Shown: one piece after another, positions 45,025 to 55,155 of the stretch
How positions within the stretch are numbered: the stretch's first letter is position 1
Layout of the letters: every line of letters starts with the position of its first letter
Assembly (NCBI GenBank): GCA_022496805.1
Contig: CM040088.1
Span: 10,447,001-10,511,000 of the forward strand
Direction: 5' to 3'
Source of the DNA: Pohlia nutans
Taxonomy: Eukaryota > Streptophyta > Bryopsida > Bryales > Mniaceae
Length of the DNA stretch: 64,000 nucleotides
Program-made: the position numbers and the translations under genes
The notes under the pieces: generated by a model
What the model was told of the DNA's origin: nothing
The model's database searches: none
Seen by the model: only the letters and a program-made list of their open reading frames with translations

Positions 45025-46312
45025 CCCGTTCAAAAACAGAGGCCACGTCCTCATTGCAAAAGCTTGTGCAAAAACTCATACTGCCACCCCCTATTGTTCA
45101 TAACAGGAGTCAATATAGATCAGGTAACGGTTGTAGTAACATCTACCTTACTGCATCCTAAGTGAGATTGTCTCAAAACTAGTCTTAGATGTAACCATGA
45201 GTCGTAGACTGCGCAGATGTAACAATTATGAACTTGTACTATACATGGGATGCCATGTTCACCAAGAAGGCCATGAACATTGAACCTCCCAAGTGAGAAC
45301 CAAGACCAGAAATCAACATTAAATGATGTATGAGAACAACCATCAAGCTGCTAGTTGTCTGGAATTATGCTTCACACACAGATATCAACTCCATTGAGAA
45401 ACATCAAGACTATGCAAAGTAGACTTAAGTATATCCCAAAGTTGGGAGTAAACAGTTTGTGCCACTATCTAAGCAGCAATCCCTTTCATAAGATACAGAC
45501 AGACCAAGTCTGCAAAAACATGCAACAAGAGATACCCCTTGGATGAGGGTCCATCATGCACTTTAAATTTATGATTTCTAGCAAGGAATGTTCTTTTCCT
45601 CTACACAGGAAAGAACTAAATCCCCAACTACGTATCTTCATCATTATCCCTATGATATTCTCTCAAAATTGTGAAGCACTGCGATAGAAGGCGCCGTGTC
45701 CATCAAATTTTAACACTCTTGCAACTAATATTACATCCTGTTCAACTACGAACCAGTTGTAGAAAAACAAAAATTCTCAAGGAAATTCGCTCGCTGTAAA
45801 GAAGTCAATCAGCTCCACTAGCCTGTGTTCAAAGACAAAATTGAGTTGAAGTTGGAATCAGCTTGTCACTCGGCCAAATTCTCATGCTCAGAAGCAAGTC
45901 TTCAGCAGGTGCAGTCAGGGACCACGCTCAAGGAACGAGCAAACACAACGGGCAGAACGAGGAAGAACAAAAATCTCCTGGCCGTGGATTGCAGCTCTCG
46001 TTTGCACGCAGGCTCCAACTGACTGTGACAGCAACGATGGTGATGGATCAGCGAACTCCTTAGCAGAAACACGCGAGCTCCTAAGTACGCTTCCTCTTCT
46101 TTTCCTTCAGTGTCTGACTGTGGTACATACAAACGAAATGTTTCTTCCTTTCTGCCATACTGAGTTTCCGGGAGCAAACATCCTGACACCCCAACAGAGT
46201 CAAAGAAGCTTTATCTCCACGGAAGATGCAGACAGGCGTGGCAGCACTTGGTAACATGCTGCAAGGATGAAGGTCTACTTACTCCTACATTCTTACGCAA
46301 ACTCAACTGTTT
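45025..46312. other. intergenic region and probable 3' UTR of the minus-strand SAUR
   Basis: No gene recognised. Sequence near 46.0-46.3 kb is GC-richer and probably belongs to the SAUR transcript. Confidence 0.4.
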
Positions 46313-46789
46313 CTACCCGGAGCGATGATCATGCCCCCCCGTGAACTCAATTTCATCCACAAACTCCGGGGTAGCACCTTCCAGCCACCACAGCAAGTGC
46401 TCGAAAACGTCAGGGGTACAAGCGATGCGCAGGCCTCCGTCACAGCAGAAACCAAACTCTTCTTCCGACTTGGCTAATAACGCCCGAAAGACGCTGTTGG
46501 TGAGATACGACGTCGGGATGACAAACCTCCGTCGCTCCTTGCCAACGTAAACCGCGAGGCAACCACTTGGAACGTCCGCTGGAGCACACGAGGCTCCCTC
46601 CGTGTCGCTGTCGTAACTGTGAATTTCTGCCATACTGCCCCAAGAGCGCCCTGAGTTAATTCCCAGAGACGAGGAATCAAACGAGTTCGACGTCGCGCTC
46701 GAGTGCCGAGAGATCGACGGCTTGTGGCTCTGTGGTGAGATATGGAGCACCTTCTTCAAGAATTTGGTAAGCTTCTTCGACGCCGCCAT
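46313..46789 (-). CDS. SAUR-family protein
   Basis: 158 residues from the ATG at 46789 (MAASKKLTKFLKKVL). Three further upstream codons are open but begin with TTG. The N-terminus is basic, then serine-rich. The SAUR domain runs from about residue 68 to 145: ADVPSGCLAVYVGKERRRFV, TSYLTNSVFRALLAKSEEEF, then GGLRIACTPDVFEHLLWWLE. A cysteine pair (FCCDGG) replaces the YEHKGG seen in the other SAUR. Function by family: growth regulation through PP2C.D inhibition. Single exon. The two SAURs share domain layout but are well diverged, so a recent tandem duplication is unlikely. Confidence 0.9.
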   Translation of the reverse strand: MAASKKLTKFLKKVLHISPQSHKPSISRHSSATSNSFDSSSLGINSGRSWGSMAEIHSYDSDTEGASCAPADVPSGCLAVYVGKERRRFVIPTSYLTNSVFRALLAKSEEEFGFCCDGGLRIACTPDVFEHLLWWLEGATPEFVDEIEFTGGHDHRSG

Positions 46790-48130
46790 TGTCGTCAAAA
46801 ACAGTTGTTCTCAAATGCTTTACTCCGTGCAGGCAGAAACCGTTACTTCCAAAAGAACGTACGAATTTCTCTGAGTCCGATGCTATAGTCGCAAGGAAAG
46901 CATAGTGAGATCGATTTCAGGCGATGTTCTCCAGTCTTCTCACGCAGCAACGAAATTATGACTGTAGAGAGCAATTCAAAAAATTAGACAGTGCTCGACT
47001 CGAGAACAAAGACAGAGAGCTCATACGCTCATTCTCATGTAGTGTTGCTGCTTGGAAATACATCCGTCTACAATGCATCCGATCGATGCCTTTTAAAAGC
47101 ATACAAACAACCAAGAAAGTTGGCTCAACGAGACTAAACACTGTCGGATATACGCTCAAGCACGCTCAAGACTGAGCAAGAGGCAAAAGAGGAACTAATG
47201 GCGTCTGCCGAGTAGTCGCCTCGAGGTCATATAGGCCTTCCTTTCCTCAAGGCGTATTATGCGAAGGCACCTGAGCGATAAAGGGACCACAAAGAATGAT
47301 ACAGAAAACCTTTGGTAGATTTCGTCCTCGGTTACTGGCTCTGTATTGCAGGTTCACTCTAGAATACAATCCTCACAAGGGAAAAAAGTAAAAAACGCTC
47401 TCGAGTCACCACAACAACTTTACCAGCCAACTTGCAACCTAGGACCTACAGTCGAAAGCGAACAACTACCGAAATTCCACATACTACTAATCAAATGGCC
47501 AGAGCACTGTAGACGACTCTTCAACCTCAAAACCTTCTCCCAACCAACCGCCCTACCAGCACCATTCCTGGAAGCAAGGAGCGCGCGCGGCAAACCCGGA
47601 GGAATACAGTCCTTATAGCCCGGCGCCAGCCACACTCCTCTGCCTCTATCTACACAAATCCTCTTCCATAAATTTAAAAGTAAAAAATAAATTCTTATGA
47701 GACTCTCCTCTTTCCACAACCAATGCACATAAGGTATAGCAGGCATTTACCAAGGGCATGTCAGCAGAAAATCCGGACGGACTCTGATGAAGAAAAAACA
47801 AACACTCCGTTCTCAGTGCTCTGTAATCCAATTCGGGCAAGCCTTGGCTTGATTTGAAGCTCGCAATTAGAAGCTCTCTCTTACAGTGTCGGCCGCGAAT
47901 GCAGGAGATGCAGGCTGGCAGCGATGGTAATGGAAAAAATTTACAAATGGCAAGGACAAGCAAAGCTCTGATGAACGAATGTGCAAGACGAAGGCTCTCA
48001 TATATGCAACAAGGGTTTTCCCTCATCTTCATATTCCCTAGATTCCCTCGCCATGTTCACCACTCGTAGATTTCTCTTCTGGGGACCCGCCAGAACTTTC
48101 GTTTCTATGGCCATTGGTTAGAATTAGATG
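46790..48130 (-). promoter_or_regulatory. upstream region of the minus-strand SAUR; no other gene recognised
   Basis: The sequence is GC-richer than average and lacks obvious transposons, as expected for a leader and promoter. TGTCGG (an auxin-response-element variant) occurs at about 47144. I cannot place the start site. Confidence 0.35.
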
Positions 48131-48136
48131 TTTTTT

Positions 48137-48295
48137 GTTGTACGGGCCGTGGTATTCATTTGTAGTGTATGTAGATTTTTAAAATTTTTTAGACGAGTTG
48201 TACAGGCCATGGAATTCATTTGTAATACATTATTTTGCCGTGTTGAAACGGGTTGTACGAGCCGTGGTATTGGTTTGTAGTCGTGTATGTGGGTT
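48137..48295. repeat. three degenerate copies of a TTGTACGRGCCGTGG unit
   Basis: GTTGTACGGGCCGTGGTATTC, GTTGTACAGGCCATGGAATT and GTTGTACGAGCCGTGGTATT begin units of 50-65 bases, each followed by TTTGTAGT-like sequence. Confidence 0.65.
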
Positions 48296-48361
48296 TGTGA
48301 TTGCCACATGTTGCCACAACATTGGTTGTACGGTTCCAATTCGGCCATCTGCTTTTAACCA

Positions 48362-48838
48362 ATGCGGGGTTCGGGCGGTTTGACTTGGGCATATCTCCTT
48401 GCAAAAGTTGTTTTTCATGATGGGTCTAATAAGGTGTGGTTTTCATGGTGGGTCTCATATGAAGGTGTGGTTCAACAAAAGTTGACGGGTTTGATGCTCG
48501 GGGTGCAAGGTGGATGGCCAGGTGAAACCGTACCACATTTTGAATCCGGGGTTGCCATGTGCAATCTTGACAGGAGCCTGTGGGTTGATGCCATGAATTT
48601 GGTTGGATGTATTCGTGAAACTCTGCTCTGTGTACGTCATGGTAGAATGAGTGCTAGGTGGGTTCAGGGGTCATGCAATGTGTCAGAGCCTGAGTTACCC
48701 TTCTGTTTTTTTTTGGGTAAAATTAATAATGTCATGGTCAATATTCGTGGCATAGTGATCGCTACCAGCACTGTAAGGGCCGGAGGTAGGGGACCATTTT
48801 CAATGTCCAACGGTCACTGCATTCTTCAAATGGTTTAG
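48362..48838 (+). CDS. uncertain ORF, 158 codons
   Basis: Open from ATG to TAG with a high W/G/V content and no recognisable domain, signal peptide or repeat. It starts right after a degenerate tandem repeat and ends at a MITE edge. Codon composition does not argue strongly either way. I list it only because of its length; it may well be chance. Confidence 0.15.
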   Translation: MRGSGGLTWAYLLAKVVFHDGSNKVWFSWWVSYEGVVQQKLTGLMLGVQGGWPGETVPHFESGVAMCNLDRSLWVDAMNLVGCIRETLLCVRHGRMSARWVQGSCNVSEPELPFCFFLGKINNVMVNIRGIVIATSTVRAGGRGPFSMSNGHCILQMV

Positions 48839-48841
48839 TTA

Positions 48842-49184
48842 GAGCCTCTACAAAATGGCCAAGGCCTCCAGGGTGGTTGGCGCATGTGGGGCAGGGCTTT
48901 TTTTTTGCACTGTAGCAGTGCCCCATGCATGCAATGGAAGGTGGTCCCTCCAGATTTAGACCACTGTGACTGTGCCACGACATTGGAGTCTGGCTCCAAG
49001 AAGCCAGAAAAAAAAAAAAGCCCTGGTGTGGGGTGGCAAGAAGTGTTGCTGCAAAGAAAGAAGTATACATGCAACATCCCCTGAGCCCTGCCTCCTGGCT
49101 ACCGAGTCCTCTGGGAATAGCGCTGCTACACCTCCTGCAATTCACAGAAGAGGGCCATTTTTGCCTAAACCGCAAGAGACGCTC
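48842..49184. mobile_element. Tourist-like MITE related to 7019-7565
   Basis: Starts GAGCCTCTAC and ends GCAAGAGACGCTC. TTA precedes it (48839-48841) and TAA follows (49185-49187). Interior is unlike the 7.0 kb element except at the ends. 343 bp. Confidence 0.55.
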
Positions 49185-49235
49185 TAAAGTAGCTCCACCT
49201 TAATTGGACAATCTACCAAAATGTACCCATACTAG

Positions 49236-49515
49236 AGAGAGAATAGAGTTATCCGTAAAGTAGAGCAAAACGTTTCCCCAAGAGGGAAAGACAAGGTAAA
49301 ACTGGTTTTTTTAGCTTGAAAAGCGGCGAAAACAAGTTTTGGCTGCTTTTTTTCCGACGAATCACAAGGCTCTACATTGTTAAGGAGATTCGAACCTTGC
49401 ACCTCACCAAGGCAAGAGAAGCTCCCCCACATCGCACTCAAGTTCCCAAAAGGGAATCTATTTGTGCCCACACTAACCCTCATGCTCACCCAAAGTAAGT
49501 GCTTGGTGGCTTGTG
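49236..49515 (-). repeat. ~360 bp repeat with tRNA-like B box (copy 3, right end lost)
   Basis: Left end ATAGAGTTATCCGTAAAGTA. On the minus strand GCAAGGTTCGAATCTCC (B box) and GATGTGGGGGAGC upstream. The opposite terminus is missing; a partial TTAA element follows at 49536. Confidence 0.6.
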
Positions 49516-49535
49516 ACTAAAAATACCTTTGATAA

Positions 49536-49775
49536 AAAAAATCGGAATTTTTTAGTACATTTTGTAATTGATATGAATTTTCTTTACAATCACTTCAAAA
49601 AACCATAGTAATTTCAAAATTTTCACCAAAATTTATGAAAAATTCATGATTTGTAGTAGACATGTGGCTTCATCTACTAAAAATATAAAGTTGAATTCTT
49701 GTATTATTTTTAGTCGCAAAATTGAGTGTGACAGGTAAAGCATGATTCCATGGTCATAGGCCCAACCTTTAGGGG
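49536..49775 (-). mobile_element. partial TTAA element (copy of the left part of 13631-14355)
   Basis: Ends CCTTTAGGGG then TTAA (49776-49779). Inverted match to 13631-13870. The other terminus is missing. Confidence 0.7.
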
Positions 49776-50276
49776 TTAACACATGTAGCGCGGGATTACA
49801 GTCTTGTCCTAGAATGTACACGATGGGTATATTCTAGCTGAATTGGGTTCCCTGTCTGTTGAAGGTGCAGCTACCACTACTTTCTTTTGTGTTATATGGT
49901 ACTCCAGCAACATCAAATCCCAGCCTTGATGAATATATGTATATACGTATATTTCATGTATAGATACCATCAGCAACAAGTGATGCATTCCTTCAGTTAC
50001 TTTCAGTTTGATAATTCAAGAAAGCATTTCTGTTTATGCATGTAAAAAATACAGAAATTCTACAGTAGAGATGTTCAGTTGATAAGGATAACATGCCCAG
50101 TTGGTACTGCAGGTTGAACCACCCACTGTAATCTGAACCTAAATACCAAACAATAGAAAAATGATTGTGATATTTTGAGTTAGTGCACCAAGATTGGTGA
50201 GTCTAATGTTATGAATGTGAAACAATAGAGTTAATCAAAAAGAGTGTCTCATAGTGGAAAGAAACCTTGAACCCTA

Positions 50277-50505
50277 AATGCCTGGGCCTATGACCATGGA
50301 ATCATGTTTTACTTGTCACACTCAATTTTGCCACTATAAATAAAATACGAATTTAATTATATATTTTTAGTTGATGAAGCCTTGTGTCTACACAAATCAT
50401 GAATTTTTCAAAAAATTTGGTGAAAATTTGAAATTATTATAAATTTTTGAAGTGATTTGAAAGAAAATTCATATCAATTACAAATTCCAATTTTTTAGAT
50501 GAGTA
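50277..50505 (+). mobile_element. partial TTAA element, degraded end
   Basis: Begins CCCTAAATGCCTGGGCCTAT and follows the same interior as 13631-13870, then breaks off. Confidence 0.6.
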
Positions 50506-50597
50506 CTCTGGTCTAATAATTGAGCCTTCCCCATTGAGTGCAATATCCGCTAAGCCCTTACGGGCTCTTTTACTGATTTTTAGGTTAGTGAGATTAA

Positions 50598-51176
50598 CCC
50601 CTAAACGTCCCAGCGTCCAGTTTCTGGACGACTAACAGATTCAATTCCACCTTACATTCTCATGAATGCTTGGATGAAAGTCATCCATTTTTTTAAAGAT
50701 ACTTCACCAAGTTGTTGCCATATCTAATGGTTGGATTTAGTCATACTTGAGTACATATTTTTCTAAAATTACAAATGTAGAAGTATGTCAAGTCGTTGAC
50801 CAAGCCAAAATTGCATTGACTGTAGTTCAAAAGTGGCCTTGCAAAAATGAGGTCATAGATTTAAGAACACAAAAATTTCAAAGAATCACTATGTTTAAGA
50901 GTATCTCATTTCAAACTCATTCCAACAAATTTTACTCCAAAAATATTAAAATTTTATTTGTAATCAAATTTAGAAGGAATTTTTAATTTTTAATTTCAAT
51001 ATTGATAATTAAATATTGGTGATAGTATTAGTATATCAAACCGTACAGATAGAATCTAAAATTCAAAATCTATAACTTTCATTTGTATATCAATTCCAAA
51101 ATATTCCTTTAAATAGTACTTTATGATTATTTTTCTCAAATTGTCAATTCCAGGGACACCCTGGTACATTTAGGGG
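50598..51176 (+). mobile_element. TTAA-target element, diverged subfamily A
   Basis: CCCCTAAACGTCCC at the left and ACATTTAGGGG at the right between TTAA 50594-50597 and 51177-51180. Left hairpin CGTCCAG/CTGGACG (50614-50630) and right hairpin CCAGGG/CCCTGG (51150-51164). The interior third resembles 16430-16590. 579 bp. Confidence 0.9.
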
Positions 51177-51189
51177 TTAATGGTCAGTC

Positions 51190-51300
51190 CTACGGTCTAC
51201 CGGCCTTGCCGGCCTCGCCGGTCTCGGTGGGGTGGATTTCGCCTCCTTCTCGAAATAAGGGTTCCCCTTTGTTTGTGTCAAAAATAATAATAATCGAGCC
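51190..51300 (+). repeat. repeat fragment shared with 22147-22245
   Basis: CCGGCCTCGCCGGTCTCGG and CCTTTGTTTGTGTCAAAAAT blocks, ending in AATAATAAT. Retroposon-like; family unknown. Confidence 0.5.
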
Positions 51301-52246
51301 TTGCCTGATGTACTCAACAGCTACGGTAGTGATTGATATAGCTCTCCAACCTGAAAGGAGGGGGATCACTGAGGACAGCTTTGTGTCCTCCCAAGTACAT
51401 ACTATTTGTACAGTACAGCCTCTCTGCCTGACCTCCCATAACATTCAGTAGCCTTCACGCGCCCTGCCTTTACATCCATCCAACGGTACAGAAGTTCATT
51501 CAGAAAAGGGATGGACAGAGCAGGTCGCTGGAGTGGAGTGAAAAAAAAATGAAAAATGAAAAAGATAAGGAGAAAAAAAATCACCAAAAAAAAGAAAAGA
51601 AAAGAAAAAACGTTGCCAACGCCTGCCGGCACATAGCCTAGCACCAGCCAGCTTTTCCATTTTTTATTTTTTTTGAACATTTAAAATATAAAAAGAGTTG
51701 TCAGCTAGCGTTGGGCGGAGTGCTGCTCCAATGCCAGCATTAAGTCACTACAACATCTTCCATTTTTTTATTTTGTTTTTGGAGCTTTGAAATCTTGTTG
51801 ACCTTCCACTCCCGCTTGCCATTACCTCCGCCTTCCTCTAAAACAAGTTAGCTACTAATTTTGCATGGATGATGATGTCAGATATTGTGCACATTCTCCT
51901 CAAGGTCAAGATAGAGCTAGTAAAGGCTATTGAATGTTATGCCACGAAAAGAAATGCATGTTTCAACAAATTTGCCTGAAATAATAGAAATAAGAATCAT
52001 TTATTTATTTTAAATGAAAAAAATAAAATTACAAGACATAGCGATATACTAAATCACCAAAATTTGAAGGTTTGACAGATAGGATAGCAGATATGGTATA
52101 AACTTGATCAATATTTCGCATACTCCAAGTCTCACCTGCTCTGCCAAATGAACACTAGGCGAGCTCTTCTTAGTACAAACAAATTGAACACTTTTGAAAA
52201 GCCAAACACTACAGTCTCCATGACTTGAAACTGTTTTTTCAACTAA
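51301..52246. other. intergenic DNA; nothing recognised
   Basis: A-rich (51540-51610) and T-rich (51660-51680) tracts. No gene. Confidence 0.4.
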
Positions 52247-52464
52247 GGTGGGAGCACCCAATTCCGACAGTTCACCAAATTTCTAAAAATTTTAAACACT
52301 ATAGTCATTCTAGAACATAAGTCTAGGTAGACCATAAATAGCTTATCATTTTGGTCAACAAATAATAAAGGCTCTATGATGTGCTTAGATTGCCGTTCTA
52401 AAATGAATATTGTGTCTATATATTATTGGAATTAGGTACACTGTTGAAATTGGGTGCTCTTACC
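52247..52464. mobile_element. small MITE
   Basis: GGTGGGAGCACCCAATT and AATTGGGTGCTCTTACC as inverted ends, TAA before and TTA after. 218 bp. Confidence 0.55.
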
Positions 52465-53454
52465 TTATAGTTGACACTGAAATCTTCCTAACAACTTGGA
52501 ATAATTGTAGTTGTTCTAAAAAACACCAAGGTTGTTTTCATTTAGCGTATTCCTTTTTGGAAAAGAAAATTCTATCATACCTAGCCATCAAGGTCTGCAA
52601 TAATTAAAAAGAGAAGCCCAAATCTTTCAAAAAAAATTCATTTTGTATGGTGAAAATGCACATAATTTGGCATTTGTTGAAAAGCGTTTTTTCAAAGAAT
52701 TTAATTATTCGGCATACCCCTACCGACCCTACCCTGGCGGTCGAGTACAGTATTAACAAATCATGATTTTGTTTGCAAATACAAATACATGAGTGGTTGG
52801 TATAAGACTTAACCAAAAACATATTAAGTGGTGTTCAAGTGGAGTTTGCATCCCTATAATAACAATTTTTGACAAGTATTGTTCATGAATAGTCCCTTAG
52901 TCGGCTCTCTTAAGCTTGGGGGAACTTGTGGAAACTCTCTTCTAGCATTGGGGTGGTCCCAAGTTCTAGGCCTTCAGGCCGTGTAGGTCCTCGCTTTAGA
53001 TTATTCTCCAACTCACCATAAACTAGTTTTGCAATCTTTTTGAACTGAAAACGAGTTTAAGCTGGTGAGCAAAAGATGAATTTCTACTTTTTGGTTAACT
53101 CTATTGCCCTAAAAACTTAATGAGCCTTAGTTTCTACTCCACTATATTTTCAATGAACCTTACACTCGTGAACTTCATTGTTAGCAATGAGTCAATTGGT
53201 ATGTTCACACTTGGTGTTAGAAGTGGTCTTATTAATCTGAATCTAGTTCAAAGTGTCTCTAAATTCATTCTTAAAATCTTTGTTAACACCAATCTTAACA
53301 CCAAGTGAGAACATACTTAATGTAACCAATGGGTTATCCCTCCATTTTGTACAATCACTTTTTCCAAAAAGAATCTCAATTCTTTACATTAGGAACCGAC
53401 TTCAAGAAACAACTTACATTGCCCTTGATAATTTCTTTTGACTTCTATTAACCT
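52465..53454. other. intergenic DNA; nothing recognised
   Basis: No coding feature or repeat boundary that I can support. Confidence 0.4.
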
Positions 53455-53458
53455 TTAA

Positions 53459-54747
53459 CTGCCTAAACGTCCATTTTTTGGATGATGTACAAATTTCATC
53501 CATGTTCTCTCATCCGTTATACACTTTTAGCAGTGTGGACTTTTTACTATAGATTTTATAGGAAGTTAGCTTCATGCATGTGAGAACTGGTTATAAAGGG
53601 AATGATTTATGAATTTTTATGCCCAATTTCATATTGCAATGATTCACCAAGAATTTCTAAAATCTTAGTTCAAAAGTGTTCACAAATGTTCTTGAAAAAG
53701 TCAACTCATAAAATTAAGCAACCAAACAATCTCCAAAAATCACTACACTTAGGGTATTACATATCAACACATCACAACAAATTTCATCTATAGGCTTGGG
53801 GGGGTAGTGATATGTTGGAGTAGCAATATACGTGCGAACAAATGATAGGATATTTTAAAAACATGGGGACAAAAATTTATAAATGGACTTAGAGTAATAT
53901 AGGGTATCAAAAATGGCACTGGACATCTTTAAACTACTATAGGGTATGGAATAATAGGTAATTTGGAATTATAAGTAATGCAAGCCCCTTTTCTATTAAC
54001 CCAAAGTAGAAAATTACATAATGATAGCATGTGAAAAAAAAAAAAAAAAAAAGAAGAAGTAATACCCCCCTATAAAATAGTGGTTGTTCGCACCTATATC
54101 CTTAACTTTTTAACACACTGACCCCCCCGAGTCTATAGGTTGTCAATATATTGTTTGTGATTGAATTACAAAAGAACTTTGAATTTTGAATTTTAAAATT
54201 TATACAAAAGTATTGGTGATTGCAATCTTAGATTTAATCGAATGGATCGAATCTAAAATTCATAATGTACTAAAAAAATTAAAAAAATAATAATAAAAAT
54301 ACTACACCAAGTTTACTTTCCAACGTAATTTGAATAATGTCAATCCGAGTTTATCTCCACCAAGGAGAATTTTTCAAAATGGATCACTTCAACAATGAAT
54401 GTTTCAGTGTTGTAAAATTTGCTATTTAGAGAAAGTAATGATGTCCCCTCCATCATTTCTTTTTCTTTCTTGAAGTTTACAATAAATAAACCAATTTTAA
54501 CTACCATAATCAAGCTAAATTTCAAACTTTAAAAATAATAAATATAATTTATACAAATTTTCAAAGGTTTATTCTTTTAAATTCTTTTTAAGAATAGCTA
54601 AAGTATTTTTTGGAAGTTGGCCGTATGGATAATTTGTAAAGATGATGCCCTACATTTTGTTTATTGAACAAAACTTCATCAAACATATGGAAGGCACGTA
54701 TTATAACACATCTATGTTTTGTCCAATACCCCTTGGGCTTTTAGGGG
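53459..54747 (+). mobile_element. hybrid TTAA element (subfamily A left, subfamily F right) with nested MITE
   Basis: Left end TTAA then CTGCCTAAACGTCC; right end CTTTTAGGGG then TTAA (54748-54751). From 53459 to about 54265 it follows 16046-16500 (with an insertion). From about 54280 on it follows 62080-62530. A 341 bp MITE splits the A-type half. Confidence 0.75.
53793..54133. mobile_element. TA-flanked MITE nested in the hybrid TTAA element
   Basis: GGCTTGGGGGGGTAGTG and CACTGACCCCCCCGAGTC as inverted ends; TA at 53791-53792 and 54134-54135 (the sequence around both is CTATAG). The host sequence is continuous in related elements (around 16375). Confidence 0.7.
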
Positions 54748-55006
54748 TTAAGTACGTTGAAATCTTCTTGGAAATGGAAACAAGATCCACAATCATTAAT
54801 CTTAGTTTCTAAATAATAAACATACATTCATCAATAGAAAGTCACAGTAAATGGGGTCAGTGCATCTGCTGAAATATGAGACCCGCTATTATCATGTGGA
54901 CTCTACTTCTTGGTGTGGGGTCTCTACTTCCACGTGTCTCAAAAAAAAGACCTAAGCTCTTCTTGAGACTTGCACGTGGACAAGTTTGTGCATATATTAA
55001 TGAACA

Positions 55007-55152
55007 CACTAGTAGGAAAGAGGTATTTGGGCACCAATGAGTAGTGTTAAAGTGTGGTGCTCAAGACCCATAATGATACCAAGCTAGTGCAAAGGGGACC
55101 TTGGATTCAATGCTATATTTTTTGTGTCCAAAGACCACCCTTTCTACTAGTG
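55007..55152. mobile_element. CACTA-type MITE
   Basis: CACTAGTAGGAAAGAGG at the left, CCCTTTCTACTAGTG at the right, ACA at 55004-55006 and 55153-55155. 146 bp. Confidence 0.8.
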
Positions 55153-55155
55153 ACA

